DNA of 64,000 nt from NCBI GenBank assembly GCA_026225275.1, contig JAMFSL010000209.1:1-64000 (forward strand), in the 5' to 3' direction. This document shows, in pieces, positions 25,586 through 35,306 of this stretch; position 1 is the stretch's first letter; every line of letters begins with the position of its first letter. This DNA comes from Puia dinghuensis (lineage in GTDB: Bacteria > Bacteroidota > Bacteroidia > Chitinophagales > Chitinophagaceae). A program made the position numbers and the translations under genes. The notes under the pieces are model-generated. The model had not been told where the DNA came from, did no database searches, and saw only the letters and a list, made by a program, of their open reading frames with translations.

Positions 25586-26277
25586 TCAAAGCAATAGCAG
25601 TCGATGATGAGCCGCCGGCGTTGGAGATACTGGAGAACTATTGCCGGCGGACGGAAAAGGTCGAGCTGATGAAGGTATTCACCGGTACTTCCAGGGCGTT
25701 GGAGTACCTGGAGCAATTTCCGGCGGACCTGATCTTCCTGGACATCAATATGCCTTCTATCAGCGGGCTGGAATTCGCGAAAAGGATCCCTCCGCAGTCC
25801 ATGGTGATCTTTACGACGTCTTATACGGAATATGCGGTTGAGAGCTATAGCCTGAATGCGGTGGATTACCTGTTGAAGCCTTATACATTTATCCGGTTTC
25901 AGCAGGCTATTGAAAAGGCAGAGGCTGTGCTGCGGTTCCAGCAGCAGAATGAGCGGCAGCAATACCTGATCCTGAGAGTGGATTACAGTCTGATCAGGAT
26001 TGCGCTGCCCGATATCCTTTTCATCGAAGGGCTTGATAATTATTTGAAGGTGCATGTTCGGAATCAAGGTCCCATCGTTGTCCGGATGACGATGAAGGCA
26101 TTGCAGGAAAAGTTGCCGGAGAATGAATTTGTCCGTGTTCACCGGTCTTATATCGTGGCCATCAGCAAAGTCAGCTCGATCCGCAATAAGATGATATTTA
26201 TCGGCGAAGAAGAGATCCCATTGGGGACTAGCCATGAGAAGGCTTTTTATGCCTTATTCAATTCTCAGAACAGCTGA
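25582..26277 (+). CDS. LytTR-family response regulator
   Basis: 231 residues: receiver domain with D8/D9 acidic pocket and phosphoacceptor D54 in IFLDINMP, then a LytTR DNA-binding domain (about 130-231; IALPDILFIEGLDNYLKVHV, FVRVHRSYIVAISKV). Partner of the upstream LytS-type kinase (4-bp overlap). Targets unknown; the divergent PKD protein and downstream ferritin are the nearest candidates. Confidence 0.9.
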   Translation: MIKAIAVDDEPPALEILENYCRRTEKVELMKVFTGTSRALEYLEQFPADLIFLDINMPSISGLEFAKRIPPQSMVIFTTSYTEYAVESYSLNAVDYLLKPYTFIRFQQAIEKAEAVLRFQQQNERQQYLILRVDYSLIRIALPDILFIEGLDNYLKVHVRNQGPIVVRMTMKALQEKLPENEFVRVHRSYIVAISKVSSIRNKMIFIGEEEIPLGTSHEKAFYALFNSQNS

Positions 26278-26430
26278 TTGAGTTGGTAATACCCGAGTGT
26301 GATAAAAAGCTGGTCCGGCGTTTGCGGCGTGAGGGGAGGGTATGCGAAACGGGGAAATGTGGGGTGAAGCGGGAACGAAGGGAGGAGGAATGAAGAAGGC
26401 TGGAACAAAGATTAAAAAATCGAATCAAAT

Positions 26431-26982
26431 ATGAACTCGAACCGATTATCGGCGCCCATGCAGGCTGCCCTGAATGCCCAGATGAACAAAGAATGTCATC
26501 AGGCGCAGATCTATTTGTCATATGGATGTTGGGCGGACAGTGAGGGGTATGAGGGGATTTCGAATTTTCTTTTCAGGCATTCCAAGGAAGAGCGGGATCA
26601 TATGATGAAGTTCCTGGAGTACATTCTGAAACGGGGTGGTAAGGTGACGGTTTCGGCCATTCCGGAGCCTTCGCCCGATCCGACGAGTGTTAACGATTGT
26701 TTTGAGAAGGTATTTAAGCAGGAGGTGGCTAATACGGAATTGATCTATAAACTGGTCAAAATGAGCTTTGACGAAGGTGACTGGGCGACCTGGAATTTTA
26801 TGCAATGGTTTGTCAGGGAACAGACCGAGGAGGAAACGCTGGCGATCGAACTGCTGGATATGATCAAGGTGGCCGGGGGGAAAGACGCTTCCCACAGTGC
26901 GCTGTTCTCGCTGGATAACAAGCTGGGGCAGATGCCTGACGATGCACAGCTGGCGCAGGATGTGACGACGGATAACCCTTAG
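26431..26982 (+). CDS. ftnA: Ferritin (bacterial non-haem type)
   Basis: 183-residue iron-storage protein forming a 24-mer shell in the cytoplasm. Ferroxidase residues corresponding to E. coli FtnA E17, E50 and H53 are seen as E21, E54 and H57 (KECHQAQIYLS; KEERDH), and the EQTEEE segment supplies the further carboxylates. No haem-ligand methionine of bacterioferritin is evident, so the non-haem type is preferred. A purine-rich stretch with GGAGGAGG precedes the start, too far (about 45 bp) to be its ribosome site. Monocistronic by spacing. Confidence 0.9.
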   Translation: MNSNRLSAPMQAALNAQMNKECHQAQIYLSYGCWADSEGYEGISNFLFRHSKEERDHMMKFLEYILKRGGKVTVSAIPEPSPDPTSVNDCFEKVFKQEVANTELIYKLVKMSFDEGDWATWNFMQWFVREQTEEETLAIELLDMIKVAGGKDASHSALFSLDNKLGQMPDDAQLAQDVTTDNP

Positions 26983-27109
26983 GGCGGGGGCAGATAGTGG
27001 GGCGCCGTGTGGGATGAGGCAGATAGAGGGCTCTGAAAGAGGGAAGATTATTGGCAGCTGGGATCGATTTTGGGACAGAAAAGTTACCTTTAGGGGACAA
27101 CTGAAAATT

Positions 27110-28138
27110 ATGGGAACGCAGTCATTGATTGATACGGCCAAGGCCATGATGGCCGAAGGCAAAGGACTTTTAGCAATGGATGAGAGCATGGGGACGATCA
27201 GCGGCCGCTTTGAAAAAGAGGGCATCTCCAATACGGTGGAAAACCGAAGGGCCTACCGGGAACTGATCGTGACGACGCCGGGTATCGGCGAGTGTCTGAA
27301 CGGGGCCATTTTATTCGATGAAACTGTCCACCAATCTACGAAGGACGGTGTTCCCTTTATAGAAGTGCTGGAACGCGCCGGTGTCATTCCGGGGATCAAG
27401 GTTGACGAAGGGGCCGTCGATATGGCTGGTTTTCCCGGCGAGAAGATCACCCAGGGACTGGACAAGTTGAGGGAGCGGCTGGCGGATTACCGTGGAATGA
27501 GATTACGCTTCGCCAAGTGGCGGGCAGTCATTACCATTGGCAAGGGTATTCCTACTCAGGGGTGTATTCATGCCAATACGCATGCGCTGGCCCGTTATGC
27601 GGCTCTTTGCCAGGAGGCGGGCATCGTGCCCATTGTTGAACCGGAAGTTATCATGGAAGGGGATCATGACCTGGAGACCTGCTTTGCTGTTTCGCAGGAT
27701 GTACAACGGCAATTGTTTGTGCAGTTGGAAGACCAGCGGGTGGACCTCCGGGGGCTTATTCTGAAACCCAATATGGTCTTACCGGGGCTGGAATCGGCCA
27801 CGCAGGCCAGTACTGATGAAGTGGCGCGGGCGACGGTACTCTGTCTTTTGGGGTCGGTGCCTACGACTGTGGGCGGAGTGGCCTTTCTCTCGGGTGGGCA
27901 GTCGCCTCAAGTGGCAACGGAACATCTGAATGCGATGCATGTGCAATATGGTAAAATATTACCCTGGCCGCTGACTTTCTCGTTCTCGAGGGCTATACAG
28001 GATCCGGAGCTTCACTACTGGAAGGGGAAAGCGGAGAATGTACAGGGCGCCCAGCAAATCATGTATAACCGGATGCGGTTGAATGATCTTGCCCGGAAGG
28101 GGGAGTATGCGGCGGAGATGGAGAAGGAATATGCCTGA
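27110..28138 (+). CDS. Class I fructose-bisphosphate aldolase
   Basis: 342-residue Schiff-base aldolase of glycolysis/gluconeogenesis. Typical motifs: KGLLAMDES, GKGIPTQGCIHAN-like segment, EPEVIMEGDHD, and DLRGLILKPNM with the Schiff-base lysine K219; the C-terminal half has GTTVGGVAFLSGGQS-type sequence. The start at ATG 27110 removes a 32-residue unconserved extension. TACCTTTA at 27085-27092 could be a -7 box, without a matching -33. It shares the carbon route with GAPDH located 7 kb downstream. Confidence 0.92.
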   Translation: MGTQSLIDTAKAMMAEGKGLLAMDESMGTISGRFEKEGISNTVENRRAYRELIVTTPGIGECLNGAILFDETVHQSTKDGVPFIEVLERAGVIPGIKVDEGAVDMAGFPGEKITQGLDKLRERLADYRGMRLRFAKWRAVITIGKGIPTQGCIHANTHALARYAALCQEAGIVPIVEPEVIMEGDHDLETCFAVSQDVQRQLFVQLEDQRVDLRGLILKPNMVLPGLESATQASTDEVARATVLCLLGSVPTTVGGVAFLSGGQSPQVATEHLNAMHVQYGKILPWPLTFSFSRAIQDPELHYWKGKAENVQGAQQIMYNRMRLNDLARKGEYAAEMEKEYA

Positions 28139-28194
28139 GAGGCGGGCGGGGTGATATGCGGATAGGGATCATTAAACTTTAAAAAGGATATATT

Positions 28195-29010
28195 ATGGCG
28201 AACGGAAAAGTTTGGTTCATCACAGGAACATCGAGAGGTTTTGGGCGTCTTTGGGCAGAGGCGGCATTAGAGCGTGGAGATAGTGTAGCTGCGACGGCGC
28301 GGGATAAGGCTAGTATTGCCCCCCTTACGGAAAAGTATGGGGACAGGGTTTTGGCGATAGCATTGGATGTCACTGACCGGAGCGCTTGTTTCAATGCGGT
28401 TGCGGCCGCGGCGGCGCGTTTTGGCCGATTGGATGTTGTCGTCAATAATGCGGGGTATGGTCAGTTCGGAGCAATAGAGGAGATTTCTGAAAAAGAGGCA
28501 CGTGATCAGATAGAGACGAATGTTTTTGGTGCGTTGTGGGTTACACAAGCTGCTATCCCCATTATGCGGGCGCAGCATTCCGGTCATATTTTGCAGGTAT
28601 CGAGCATAGGTGGGGTCACTACCTTCCCCAATGTTGGCATGTACCATGCATCCAAGTGGGCGCTGGAGGGTTTCTCGGAATCTCTCGCTCAGGAGGTAAA
28701 GCCGTTTGGCATTTACGTCACGCTGATCGAACCGGCAGGGTATGAAACCGACTGGGCCGGGAGTTCTGCCAAGCGTGCGACGACCAATCCCGTCTATGAC
28801 GAGATGAGGAAGCTACCCCGGCCTACTGCCAATCGCGGCAATCCCGCGGCGACTGCAGAAGCGATCCTGAAGGTCGTGGATGCTGCGGAGCCACCGTTGC
28901 GGCTTTTCCTGGGGACGATGCCGCTGCCGCTGATTAAGCAACGATATGAGCAGCGGTTGGCGACGTGGGAGCAATGGAAGGATGTTGCGGATAAGGCGCA
29001 GGGGAATTAA
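28195..29010 (+). CDS. Short-chain dehydrogenase/reductase
   Basis: 271 residues, classical SDR: cofactor motif TGTSRGFG (10-17), NNAG, and catalytic Y150-xxx-K154 in YHASKW. R14 after the glycine motif suggests NADP(H). Substrate unknown. A good Shine-Dalgarno-like AAGGA stands 8 bp upstream of the ATG. The sensor kinase gene starts at the base following the stop codon. A paralogue with the same C-terminal layout is at 52.1-52.9 kb. Confidence 0.87.
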   Translation: MANGKVWFITGTSRGFGRLWAEAALERGDSVAATARDKASIAPLTEKYGDRVLAIALDVTDRSACFNAVAAAAARFGRLDVVVNNAGYGQFGAIEEISEKEARDQIETNVFGALWVTQAAIPIMRAQHSGHILQVSSIGGVTTFPNVGMYHASKWALEGFSESLAQEVKPFGIYVTLIEPAGYETDWAGSSAKRATTNPVYDEMRKLPRPTANRGNPAATAEAILKVVDAAEPPLRLFLGTMPLPLIKQRYEQRLATWEQWKDVADKAQGN

Positions 29011-32000
29011 ATGCGAAAAAAATACCGGTATAGCTTTTCGATATCCTTGCTTTTACTGCTGGGATATACCGGTATATCCGGGCAACAGACCCATCCGGTC
29101 CCGCTTAAAAGGTGCCCGGTAAAGACCATCAATTTCGAGCAGGGGTTGATGAATATTGCGATCACCGGCGCTATCACCGACGCCATCGGGTTCACCTGGT
29201 TTTCTACCAAGACAGGTCTTCAGCGCTATAACGGGTCTCTCCTGGAAACCATTACTCCTGTGGCGGATGGAGATACGATTGCTATCCATTATCCCGTGTT
29301 CTTCCTGGGCGGAGGGGACAAGGATGGCAAAGGGGAGCCGTCTTTCCTGATTGGGTATAAAGGGGGGATCTTAGCGTTTAATGCGGGAAGCAACAGCTTC
29401 AAAAAGATCATCACGCTGCCTTCCGGCGAAAACCTCCATTATTCGCTGGTCCCTTTCAAAACGAGCCGGGAGGGCACATGGTGCCTGGAGGAGGGAAAGG
29501 GGATCACCTTTTATGATAGGAAAGGCCATGTCAGTACACCCTTCCCCGCCTTTCAGCCGGAAACCGGCGACAGCATTCTGCAATCCGAGGATCTCTTTCA
29601 AAACACTAAGATCATTACCGCTAATGATGACTTTGTCTTCATGCGATTGTCGCCCCACACGGTCATCCGGATCAATATACAAACTCACCAGTTAAAAACC
29701 CTGGACTACGCCGATGAAACGATATGCGGTCTGCACTGCACGGAGGATAAGCTATTTATTGCTTCGAAAGAGGATCTTTCCTGCATACGGATCAGTGATG
29801 GTCTTCTGCTGCACAGGTTCGGCTATAAGCAACTCATCAATGATCCGATCAATGTCAGCACGATCGACGTGATACCTAACCATCATTTGCTGGTAGTCAT
29901 CGAAAAGCATATGTACGAATTTGACAGTTCCTGCACCAGCATCAAAGAGATCACGGACCTGAACAGTGAGCTGTTCATCAAAACCGGGACTTCTCCCTTT
30001 GTTTACCAGGATCCGTTCAGACGCATCTGGCTGCCCACGCTGAATGCGATCAAAAGAATCCAACATGTAGAAATTCCATTCGAGCATCTGTTATACCCGA
30101 AGGAGAAGAATAATTTCGTCAGGAGCCTGTATGCAGATGAGGATAAGCGGAGGTTGGTTGCGGGCTGTTATAACGGAGGTATTCAACTGTACGATTCGTC
30201 GGGAAAGCCTTTGTGGGAAAAGTCGCTGATCACCAATGAGATCAAAGATGTGATTGGCATTGAAAAGCTGACTCCGGAGAACTACCTGATCGTGACCTGG
30301 CATAAAGGGATGTTCGTGTTGAATGCCGGGACAAAGCAATTGCGGGAAATGGCTCTTGACAAACCCTCCTGCGAGGCCCTTCATATCCATGACAACACCT
30401 ATTGCAGCAGCCTACAGCGGATCAATGCCAGTACGATCCTTATCAGTACGAGGGCAAATGTATACCGGTGTATTTTTCGCCAAAACCAAATAAAGTCTGC
30501 GTCGGCGATATTGAATGACCGGCAAATATACGGTTACGCGGTCACCACTTTTCTCCATACAGCCGACCAAACAACCTGGGTTGGCACTGAATCGGGAGTC
30601 ATTCTCCGGCTTGGTGCGAACGGGGCTTTGGAAACGATCAATATTCCCGACAACTATTTTGTACGTTGCATGGCTGAAGACGCACAGCACCAGGTTTGGG
30701 TAGGGACTGATAAGGGATTATTCGTTTATTCGGAGGAGGGGAAACTGCTGAAGAAGTTTACGCGTGAAACGGGATTGCTAAATGATTTTATATACGCTTT
30801 GTTGCCTGATGACAGCCGGACCCGCTTTTTTGCCAGCACTAATTTGGGGTTGTCCTCTATTTCCATGGATGGTAGCGTGAAGAACTATACCAAGGAACTG
30901 GGGTTGCAGGAAAATGAATTCAATACGCAATCCAGCGTGAGGGGGGCCACGGGGAAATTGTTCTTTGGCGGCGTTAACGGGATCACGGCTTTTTACCCGG
31001 CGGCCCTGATCGGTAGTAAGGACAGTCCTTTCATCCATATTACGAGACTGGTGGTGAACGATTCGTTGTGGAATACGTTTGGGGGTGCGTGGTCAGGAGA
31101 TACCCTTCAGCTTGCTTATCATCAAAATCATCTGCAGTTCGATATTGCGGCTATCGGGCTATTGAATCCGAACGAATATCTGTACAGGTACCGGCTGCAT
31201 GGGGTTGAAAAAACATGGCAGGTTACTCACCAGCCGTCCGGAATCCGATATACCTTAGAGCCTGGTCATTATTTGCTGGAGATCGAGTGCAGCCCGATCT
31301 TATCTTCCAGCAGCGTCTTTCGCCGGGAATTCGAGGTGATTATCGAACCGCCCTGGTGGCAAACCTGGTGGTTTATCAGTCTTTCACTGGTACTGCTGGT
31401 TTCTCTCGTCAGTTATGTTGTGTGGGCATACAACAAAAGGAAATACCAGGAGCAGATCATGGCTTTAACACTGCACAGCGAGATACAAAATGAACGGGAA
31501 CGTATTTCCAAGGAGCTGCATGATAATATCGGTACTCAACTAAGTTATATCAGCAGCAATATGGATTGGATCATCGACGCTCCCGTGACTTTTACGCGGG
31601 AAGAGGAGAAGAACAGGCTATCGGCGGTCAACAGAACGGCCAAGGACATGATATCTGACTTACGCGAAACGATCTGGGCCATGAAAAAGGAGTCTGTGCT
31701 GCTGGATGATCTGGCGGATAAGTTAAAATCCTTTATTCAGTCACAATTGCTGTTGACGCCTGCCATGGAGATACGGATTGTGGAAGACATCAGGAATAAT
31801 ATCCGATTTTCGCCGACGGAGGCATTGAATATCTACCGGATATGCCAGGAGGCGATTTTCAATTGTGTGAAACACTCGGGCGCTACAGTGCTGTCCTTTG
31901 CCGTGCGATCGGGTGGGGGCGGATTGCTTCCGGTGGGATCGGGCGGCAACGTTCAACCGGGCACGGGCGGAATGGGGACGGGAACCTTTTCGATTGTGAT

Positions 32001-32151
32001 AGCGGACAATGGAAAGGGCTTTGAGACTGATAAAGAGTATAAGGGGCATTATGGACTGGAGAATATGAGGCACAGGGCGATCGATCTGGGCGTACGTTGG
32101 TCGGTTGTATCGGGCAAGGGGAAAGGGACCACTATCACCATTGAAAAATAA
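29011..32151 (+). CDS. Propeller sensor histidine kinase (Reg_prop/Y_Y_Y, HisKA_3, HATPase)
   Basis: 1046 residues: signal peptide, a periplasmic double beta-propeller of two-component-regulator repeats (about 45-660), a Y_Y_Y domain (about 670-785), one membrane helix (about 788-808), and a HisKA_3 dimerisation domain with H837 in ERISKELHDNIGTQ and a HATPase domain (EALNIYRICQEAIFN; IADNGKGF). The ATPase contains an odd Gly-rich insertion (GGGG...GTGGMGTG) between the N and G1 boxes. It lacks the receiver and AraC output of hybrid systems; the LuxR-type regulator 66 bp downstream is the partner. ATG follows the SDR stop directly. Confidence 0.88.
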   Translation: MRKKYRYSFSISLLLLLGYTGISGQQTHPVPLKRCPVKTINFEQGLMNIAITGAITDAIGFTWFSTKTGLQRYNGSLLETITPVADGDTIAIHYPVFFLGGGDKDGKGEPSFLIGYKGGILAFNAGSNSFKKIITLPSGENLHYSLVPFKTSREGTWCLEEGKGITFYDRKGHVSTPFPAFQPETGDSILQSEDLFQNTKIITANDDFVFMRLSPHTVIRINIQTHQLKTLDYADETICGLHCTEDKLFIASKEDLSCIRISDGLLLHRFGYKQLINDPINVSTIDVIPNHHLLVVIEKHMYEFDSSCTSIKEITDLNSELFIKTGTSPFVYQDPFRRIWLPTLNAIKRIQHVEIPFEHLLYPKEKNNFVRSLYADEDKRRLVAGCYNGGIQLYDSSGKPLWEKSLITNEIKDVIGIEKLTPENYLIVTWHKGMFVLNAGTKQLREMALDKPSCEALHIHDNTYCSSLQRINASTILISTRANVYRCIFRQNQIKSASAILNDRQIYGYAVTTFLHTADQTTWVGTESGVILRLGANGALETINIPDNYFVRCMAEDAQHQVWVGTDKGLFVYSEEGKLLKKFTRETGLLNDFIYALLPDDSRTRFFASTNLGLSSISMDGSVKNYTKELGLQENEFNTQSSVRGATGKLFFGGVNGITAFYPAALIGSKDSPFIHITRLVVNDSLWNTFGGAWSGDTLQLAYHQNHLQFDIAAIGLLNPNEYLYRYRLHGVEKTWQVTHQPSGIRYTLEPGHYLLEIECSPILSSSSVFRREFEVIIEPPWWQTWWFISLSLVLLVSLVSYVVWAYNKRKYQEQIMALTLHSEIQNERERISKELHDNIGTQLSYISSNMDWIIDAPVTFTREEEKNRLSAVNRTAKDMISDLRETIWAMKKESVLLDDLADKLKSFIQSQLLLTPAMEIRIVEDIRNNIRFSPTEALNIYRICQEAIFNCVKHSGATVLSFAVRSGGGGLLPVGSGGNVQPGTGGMGTGTFSIVIADNGKGFETDKEYKGHYGLENMRHRAIDLGVRWSVVSGKGKGTTITIEK

Positions 32152-32217
32152 TGAGGCTATCGAAATGACACAAATGAGGTATTGCTGTTTCGGGACTAAA
32201 CTTACAACTTGCCGGAC

Positions 32218-32889
32218 ATGAAGATCCCTATAGCCATAGTAGATGACAATTCGCGGAACCGGCTATCGCTGCAGGAAAAAATCAATTACTCTTCCCACCT
32301 GGAGGTGGTATTGATGGCTAATGACGGCCATGATTTCCTGGAGCAAATGAAGCAGCTGGCGGCGTCTGCCTATCCGGCGGTGGTGCTCATGGATATCGAG
32401 ATGCCGGAAAAGAATGGGATCGAGGCGGTCAGGGCGGGAAAACAGCTGTATCCGGACCTGAATTTTTTAATGCTGACGGTATTCGATGATGACGACAAAA
32501 TATTCGAGGCCATCAAAGCGGGGGCGACGGGTTATCTGCTCAAGGATGAAAAGGTTCAGGTCATCATTGAATGCATTCTGCAATTGGTGGAGATTGGTGG
32601 GGCGCCTATGAGTCCGCGTATTGCGAGAAAGGCGCTGGACTTATTGGGGAAGGCCTCTCTCCCGGAGAAGGAGGACCAGGCGGCAGGGACCAATGACTGT
32701 GATCTGTCGCCCCGGGAGTTGGAAGTGCTGAAACTGACTGTCGACGGATATGAATACAAGGCTATCGCTGAAAAGTTATTTTTAAGCGGCCATACAGTGC
32801 GAAAGCATATCGCCAATATCTATCATAAGCTGCACGTGACTTCAAAAGCGCAGGCGATCAAAATTGCGACGAAAAATAAGTGGATTTGA
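32218..32889 (+). CDS. NarL/LuxR-family response regulator
   Basis: 223 residues: receiver domain with phosphoacceptor D59 (VVLMDIEMPEKNG) and a LuxR-type HTH at the C-terminus (LSPRELEVLKLTVDGYEYKA, then FLSGHTVRKHIANIYHKL). ATG 32218 is preferred over an in-frame TTG 9 bp upstream. Partner of the propeller kinase, with HisKA_3-type kinases regularly paired with NarL-type regulators. Confidence 0.9.
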   Translation: MKIPIAIVDDNSRNRLSLQEKINYSSHLEVVLMANDGHDFLEQMKQLAASAYPAVVLMDIEMPEKNGIEAVRAGKQLYPDLNFLMLTVFDDDDKIFEAIKAGATGYLLKDEKVQVIIECILQLVEIGGAPMSPRIARKALDLLGKASLPEKEDQAAGTNDCDLSPRELEVLKLTVDGYEYKAIAEKLFLSGHTVRKHIANIYHKLHVTSKAQAIKIATKNKWI

Positions 32890-32903
32890 GGGATGAGCGG
32901 ATT

Positions 32904-32919
32904 TAACGCATTTGCGTTA
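32904..32919. promoter_or_regulatory. Perfect palindrome TAACGCATTTGCGTTA
   Basis: 7-bp arms around TT, 15 bp after the response-regulator stop and 60 bp before the Kelch lipoprotein start. A weak promoter may follow (ATTG 32919-32922, 20 bp, TATATTCG 32943-32950), in which case the palindrome would be an operator. Confidence 0.35.
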
Positions 32920-32978
32920 TTGCCGGCGGCACTGATGCGGTATATATTCGGGTATTAATCAAACTAATTCCCTGATAT

Positions 32979-34145
32979 ATGAGACATTCATTGGCGATTT
33001 TTGCTTTGGTCACCTCTCTGCTGCTTAGCGCCTGTTCCAAGAGCAGTTCATCCAGTGGAAGTACCGGTGGGAATTCCGGCGGGTCGTCGGGTTATACGAG
33101 TGCAACCAGCGCCGGGGCCGGAACGCTGATGGCTGCCAATAAAACTGATTTTAACAGTCCCTATATGGGATCGGGTGTGGCCGGCGGCAAAATGTATATC
33201 GGAGGTGGGGACATAGTGGGGGGAGTGACGGGTAGCCTGGAAGTGTACAATGTGAGCGGGAACAGCTGGACGTCTATGCAGATGGATACGGCGAGGGATG
33301 GGATGGCGGTCGATACTTTAGGGTCTAAAATATTCTTTGCGGGGGGATATAAAGGGGCCGGGAGTTATTCGGGTGAGGTGGACATTTACGATGCCGGTGC
33401 GGGGACCTGGACGACGGCTAAGTTATCCGTTCCGAGGTTTGCCTTCGCGGTGGCAGCGGCCGGGTCGAAAATTGTGTTTGCGGGTGGATCTACCTATTAT
33501 ACGGGGGTCGGGAATTATACGGAACAGCCTTCTGCGGCCGTGGATATTTACGACAACAGCACCGATACCTGGAGCACGGCCACCCTCAGCGTGGCGAGGA
33601 ATTTTCTTACGGCGACGGCGAGCAGCACTAAGTTGTTCTTTGCGGGCGGCTATAATGGAACGACGTATTCCAATGTAGTCGATATTTATGATGTCAGTGC
33701 GGGTACGTGGACGACGGCGACCCTGAGTGCGGCTCGCGGTTTCCTGGCTGCGGCTGCTGCCGGAAATGATGTTCTGTTTGCGGGTGGTGTTACGGGCGGG
33801 ACTGGGGGAGGCAGTTATGTTCCGTCCAGTGTAGTGGACATCTACAATACCAGTACGGGGGCGTGGACGACGGCAGCGTTGAGTCAGGCGCGGGGTTCTC
33901 TTGCCGCTACGGCGGCGGGCAACCTGCTCTTCTTTGGTGGCGGAAATCTTCAGAATAGCAATGGCGCGTCTTCGACGGTGGATATCTATAACACTACAAC
34001 CGGTCAGTGGCTAACACCGCTGCAGTTGAGCGTCGCGCGGCAGGACCTGGCGGCTGCGTCTTCCGGTACTACGGTGATCTTTGCGGGTGGGGACGATGGG
34101 ACGAGTACGATCTACGGGACGGTGGATTTATTTACGGTGAAATAG
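32979..34145 (+). CDS. Kelch-repeat lipoprotein
   Basis: 388 residues. Lipobox LLSAC fixes the lipidated cysteine at residue 19; a Ser/Gly-rich linker (20-45) follows, then about six Kelch repeats recognisable by VDIYDxxTxTWTTAxLSxAR and FAGG elements, predicting a six-bladed beta-propeller on the outer membrane or periplasm. No catalytic residues can be assigned. The gene lies downstream of a two-component pair with its own possible promoter. Confidence 0.82.
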   Translation: MRHSLAIFALVTSLLLSACSKSSSSSGSTGGNSGGSSGYTSATSAGAGTLMAANKTDFNSPYMGSGVAGGKMYIGGGDIVGGVTGSLEVYNVSGNSWTSMQMDTARDGMAVDTLGSKIFFAGGYKGAGSYSGEVDIYDAGAGTWTTAKLSVPRFAFAVAAAGSKIVFAGGSTYYTGVGNYTEQPSAAVDIYDNSTDTWSTATLSVARNFLTATASSTKLFFAGGYNGTTYSNVVDIYDVSAGTWTTATLSAARGFLAAAAAGNDVLFAGGVTGGTGGGSYVPSSVVDIYNTSTGAWTTAALSQARGSLAATAAGNLLFFGGGNLQNSNGASSTVDIYNTTTGQWLTPLQLSVARQDLAAASSGTTVIFAGGDDGTSTIYGTVDLFTVK

Positions 34146-34191
34146 GGGGGACGAATGATTGCTTTTGGCCGGAATTGTATAAATTATGTCA

Positions 34192-34222
34192 TTTGCGCCA
34201 TCGCCTGAAGGTCTTACATTTG
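34192..34222 (+). promoter_or_regulatory. Consensus Bacteroidota promoter of the GlxA-type regulator
   Basis: TTTG (34192-34195) and TACATTTG (34215-34222), spaced 19 bp, match the TTTG/TAnnTTTG consensus perfectly. The ATG is 20 bp downstream of the -7 box. Confidence 0.75.
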
Positions 34223-34241
34223 TTGGGAGAAGCAACTTTGT

Positions 34242-35261
34242 ATGGCGAAGGAGAAAAAGAAGCTGGTCGTCATCATCCCTATGCCGGGCATTTTCCTGCT
34301 GGACATTGCCGGGCCCTGTGACGTATTTATGATGGCGGACAGTGTATTGGGCGAAAATCCGGGTGCCGGTTCCGGGAAAACGGGCTATGAATTGTTACTG
34401 GCATCGCCGGTCGACACTAAAAAAATCAAGACTAAAAGTGGTATTGCCATAGACTGCGCGGTTAGAGCAGCGGAGATCAGGAGGTCCATCGACACGCTGA
34501 TCATTGCCGGATTTTCCAGGATGCAACTGAAGAGCGGACATCCCTTCTTTCAATGGCTGAAGCAGATCTATCCGAAAGTACGCCGCATCGGTTCCATTTG
34601 TATAGGGACATATGCATTGGCCGAAGCAGGCATTCTGGATGATAAGCAAGCCACGACTCACTGGGAATTCAGCCAGGAGTTTCAACTTAGGTATCCGAAA
34701 GTGAAAGTTGATACAAATCCGTTGTATACTAAGGATTGCAATGTATACACCTCGGGGGGAGTGGCGTCGGGTATCGATCTGTCGCTGGCCCTGGTGGAAG
34801 AAGATTATGGACGGGATATTGCTCTAAAAACGGCACGCAAACTAGTATTACCATTGCGGCGGCCAGGTTATCAGTCTCAGTTCAGCACCTTATTGCAGGT
34901 TCACAGGCTCGAAAACTCGATCGCCGGCAAGCTGCATCCCTGGCTGATCCGGCATCTGGCGGAGGAGCTAAGCATTGGACACCTGGCGGAGTACAGCAAC
35001 ATGAGCGTACGGAATTTTGCCCGGGTATTTCAGAAAGAAACCGGGCTCACGCCAGCCAAATTCGTGGAAAAGCTTCGGGTAGAAATTGCCCGCAAATATT
35101 TGGAGGATAGCGATCTGGCGATGGATCAGATTGCGGTGAAGTGTGGTCTCGGCAGTTTTGTATCCATGCGGCGCACTTTTTTGCGGCACATGATGGTGTC
35201 TCCCAGCGATTACCGGCGTTCTTTCCGGACGTCGCTTCATTCTGTGGCGGCGACGTGCTGA
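34242..35261 (+). CDS. GlxA-family transcriptional regulator (DJ-1/PfpI + AraC HTH)
   Basis: 339 residues. N-terminal DJ-1/PfpI domain (VVIIPMPGIFLLDIAGPCDV; the nucleophile-elbow-like IGSICIGTYALAEAG carries a cysteine) and C-terminal AraC-type double HTH (about 235-330: LAEYSNMSVRNFARVFQKET; AVKCGLGSFVSMRRTFLRHM). Such proteins regulate amine or amino-acid catabolic genes in other bacteria; nothing nearby identifies a target. A strong consensus promoter precedes it. Confidence 0.86.
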   Translation: MAKEKKKLVVIIPMPGIFLLDIAGPCDVFMMADSVLGENPGAGSGKTGYELLLASPVDTKKIKTKSGIAIDCAVRAAEIRRSIDTLIIAGFSRMQLKSGHPFFQWLKQIYPKVRRIGSICIGTYALAEAGILDDKQATTHWEFSQEFQLRYPKVKVDTNPLYTKDCNVYTSGGVASGIDLSLALVEEDYGRDIALKTARKLVLPLRRPGYQSQFSTLLQVHRLENSIAGKLHPWLIRHLAEELSIGHLAEYSNMSVRNFARVFQKETGLTPAKFVEKLRVEIARKYLEDSDLAMDQIAVKCGLGSFVSMRRTFLRHMMVSPSDYRRSFRTSLHSVAATC

Positions 35262-35306
35262 GCCTGAAGCGGGGGTAGAGCATAAATTTTTTTAAAACAT
35301 ATCGTT

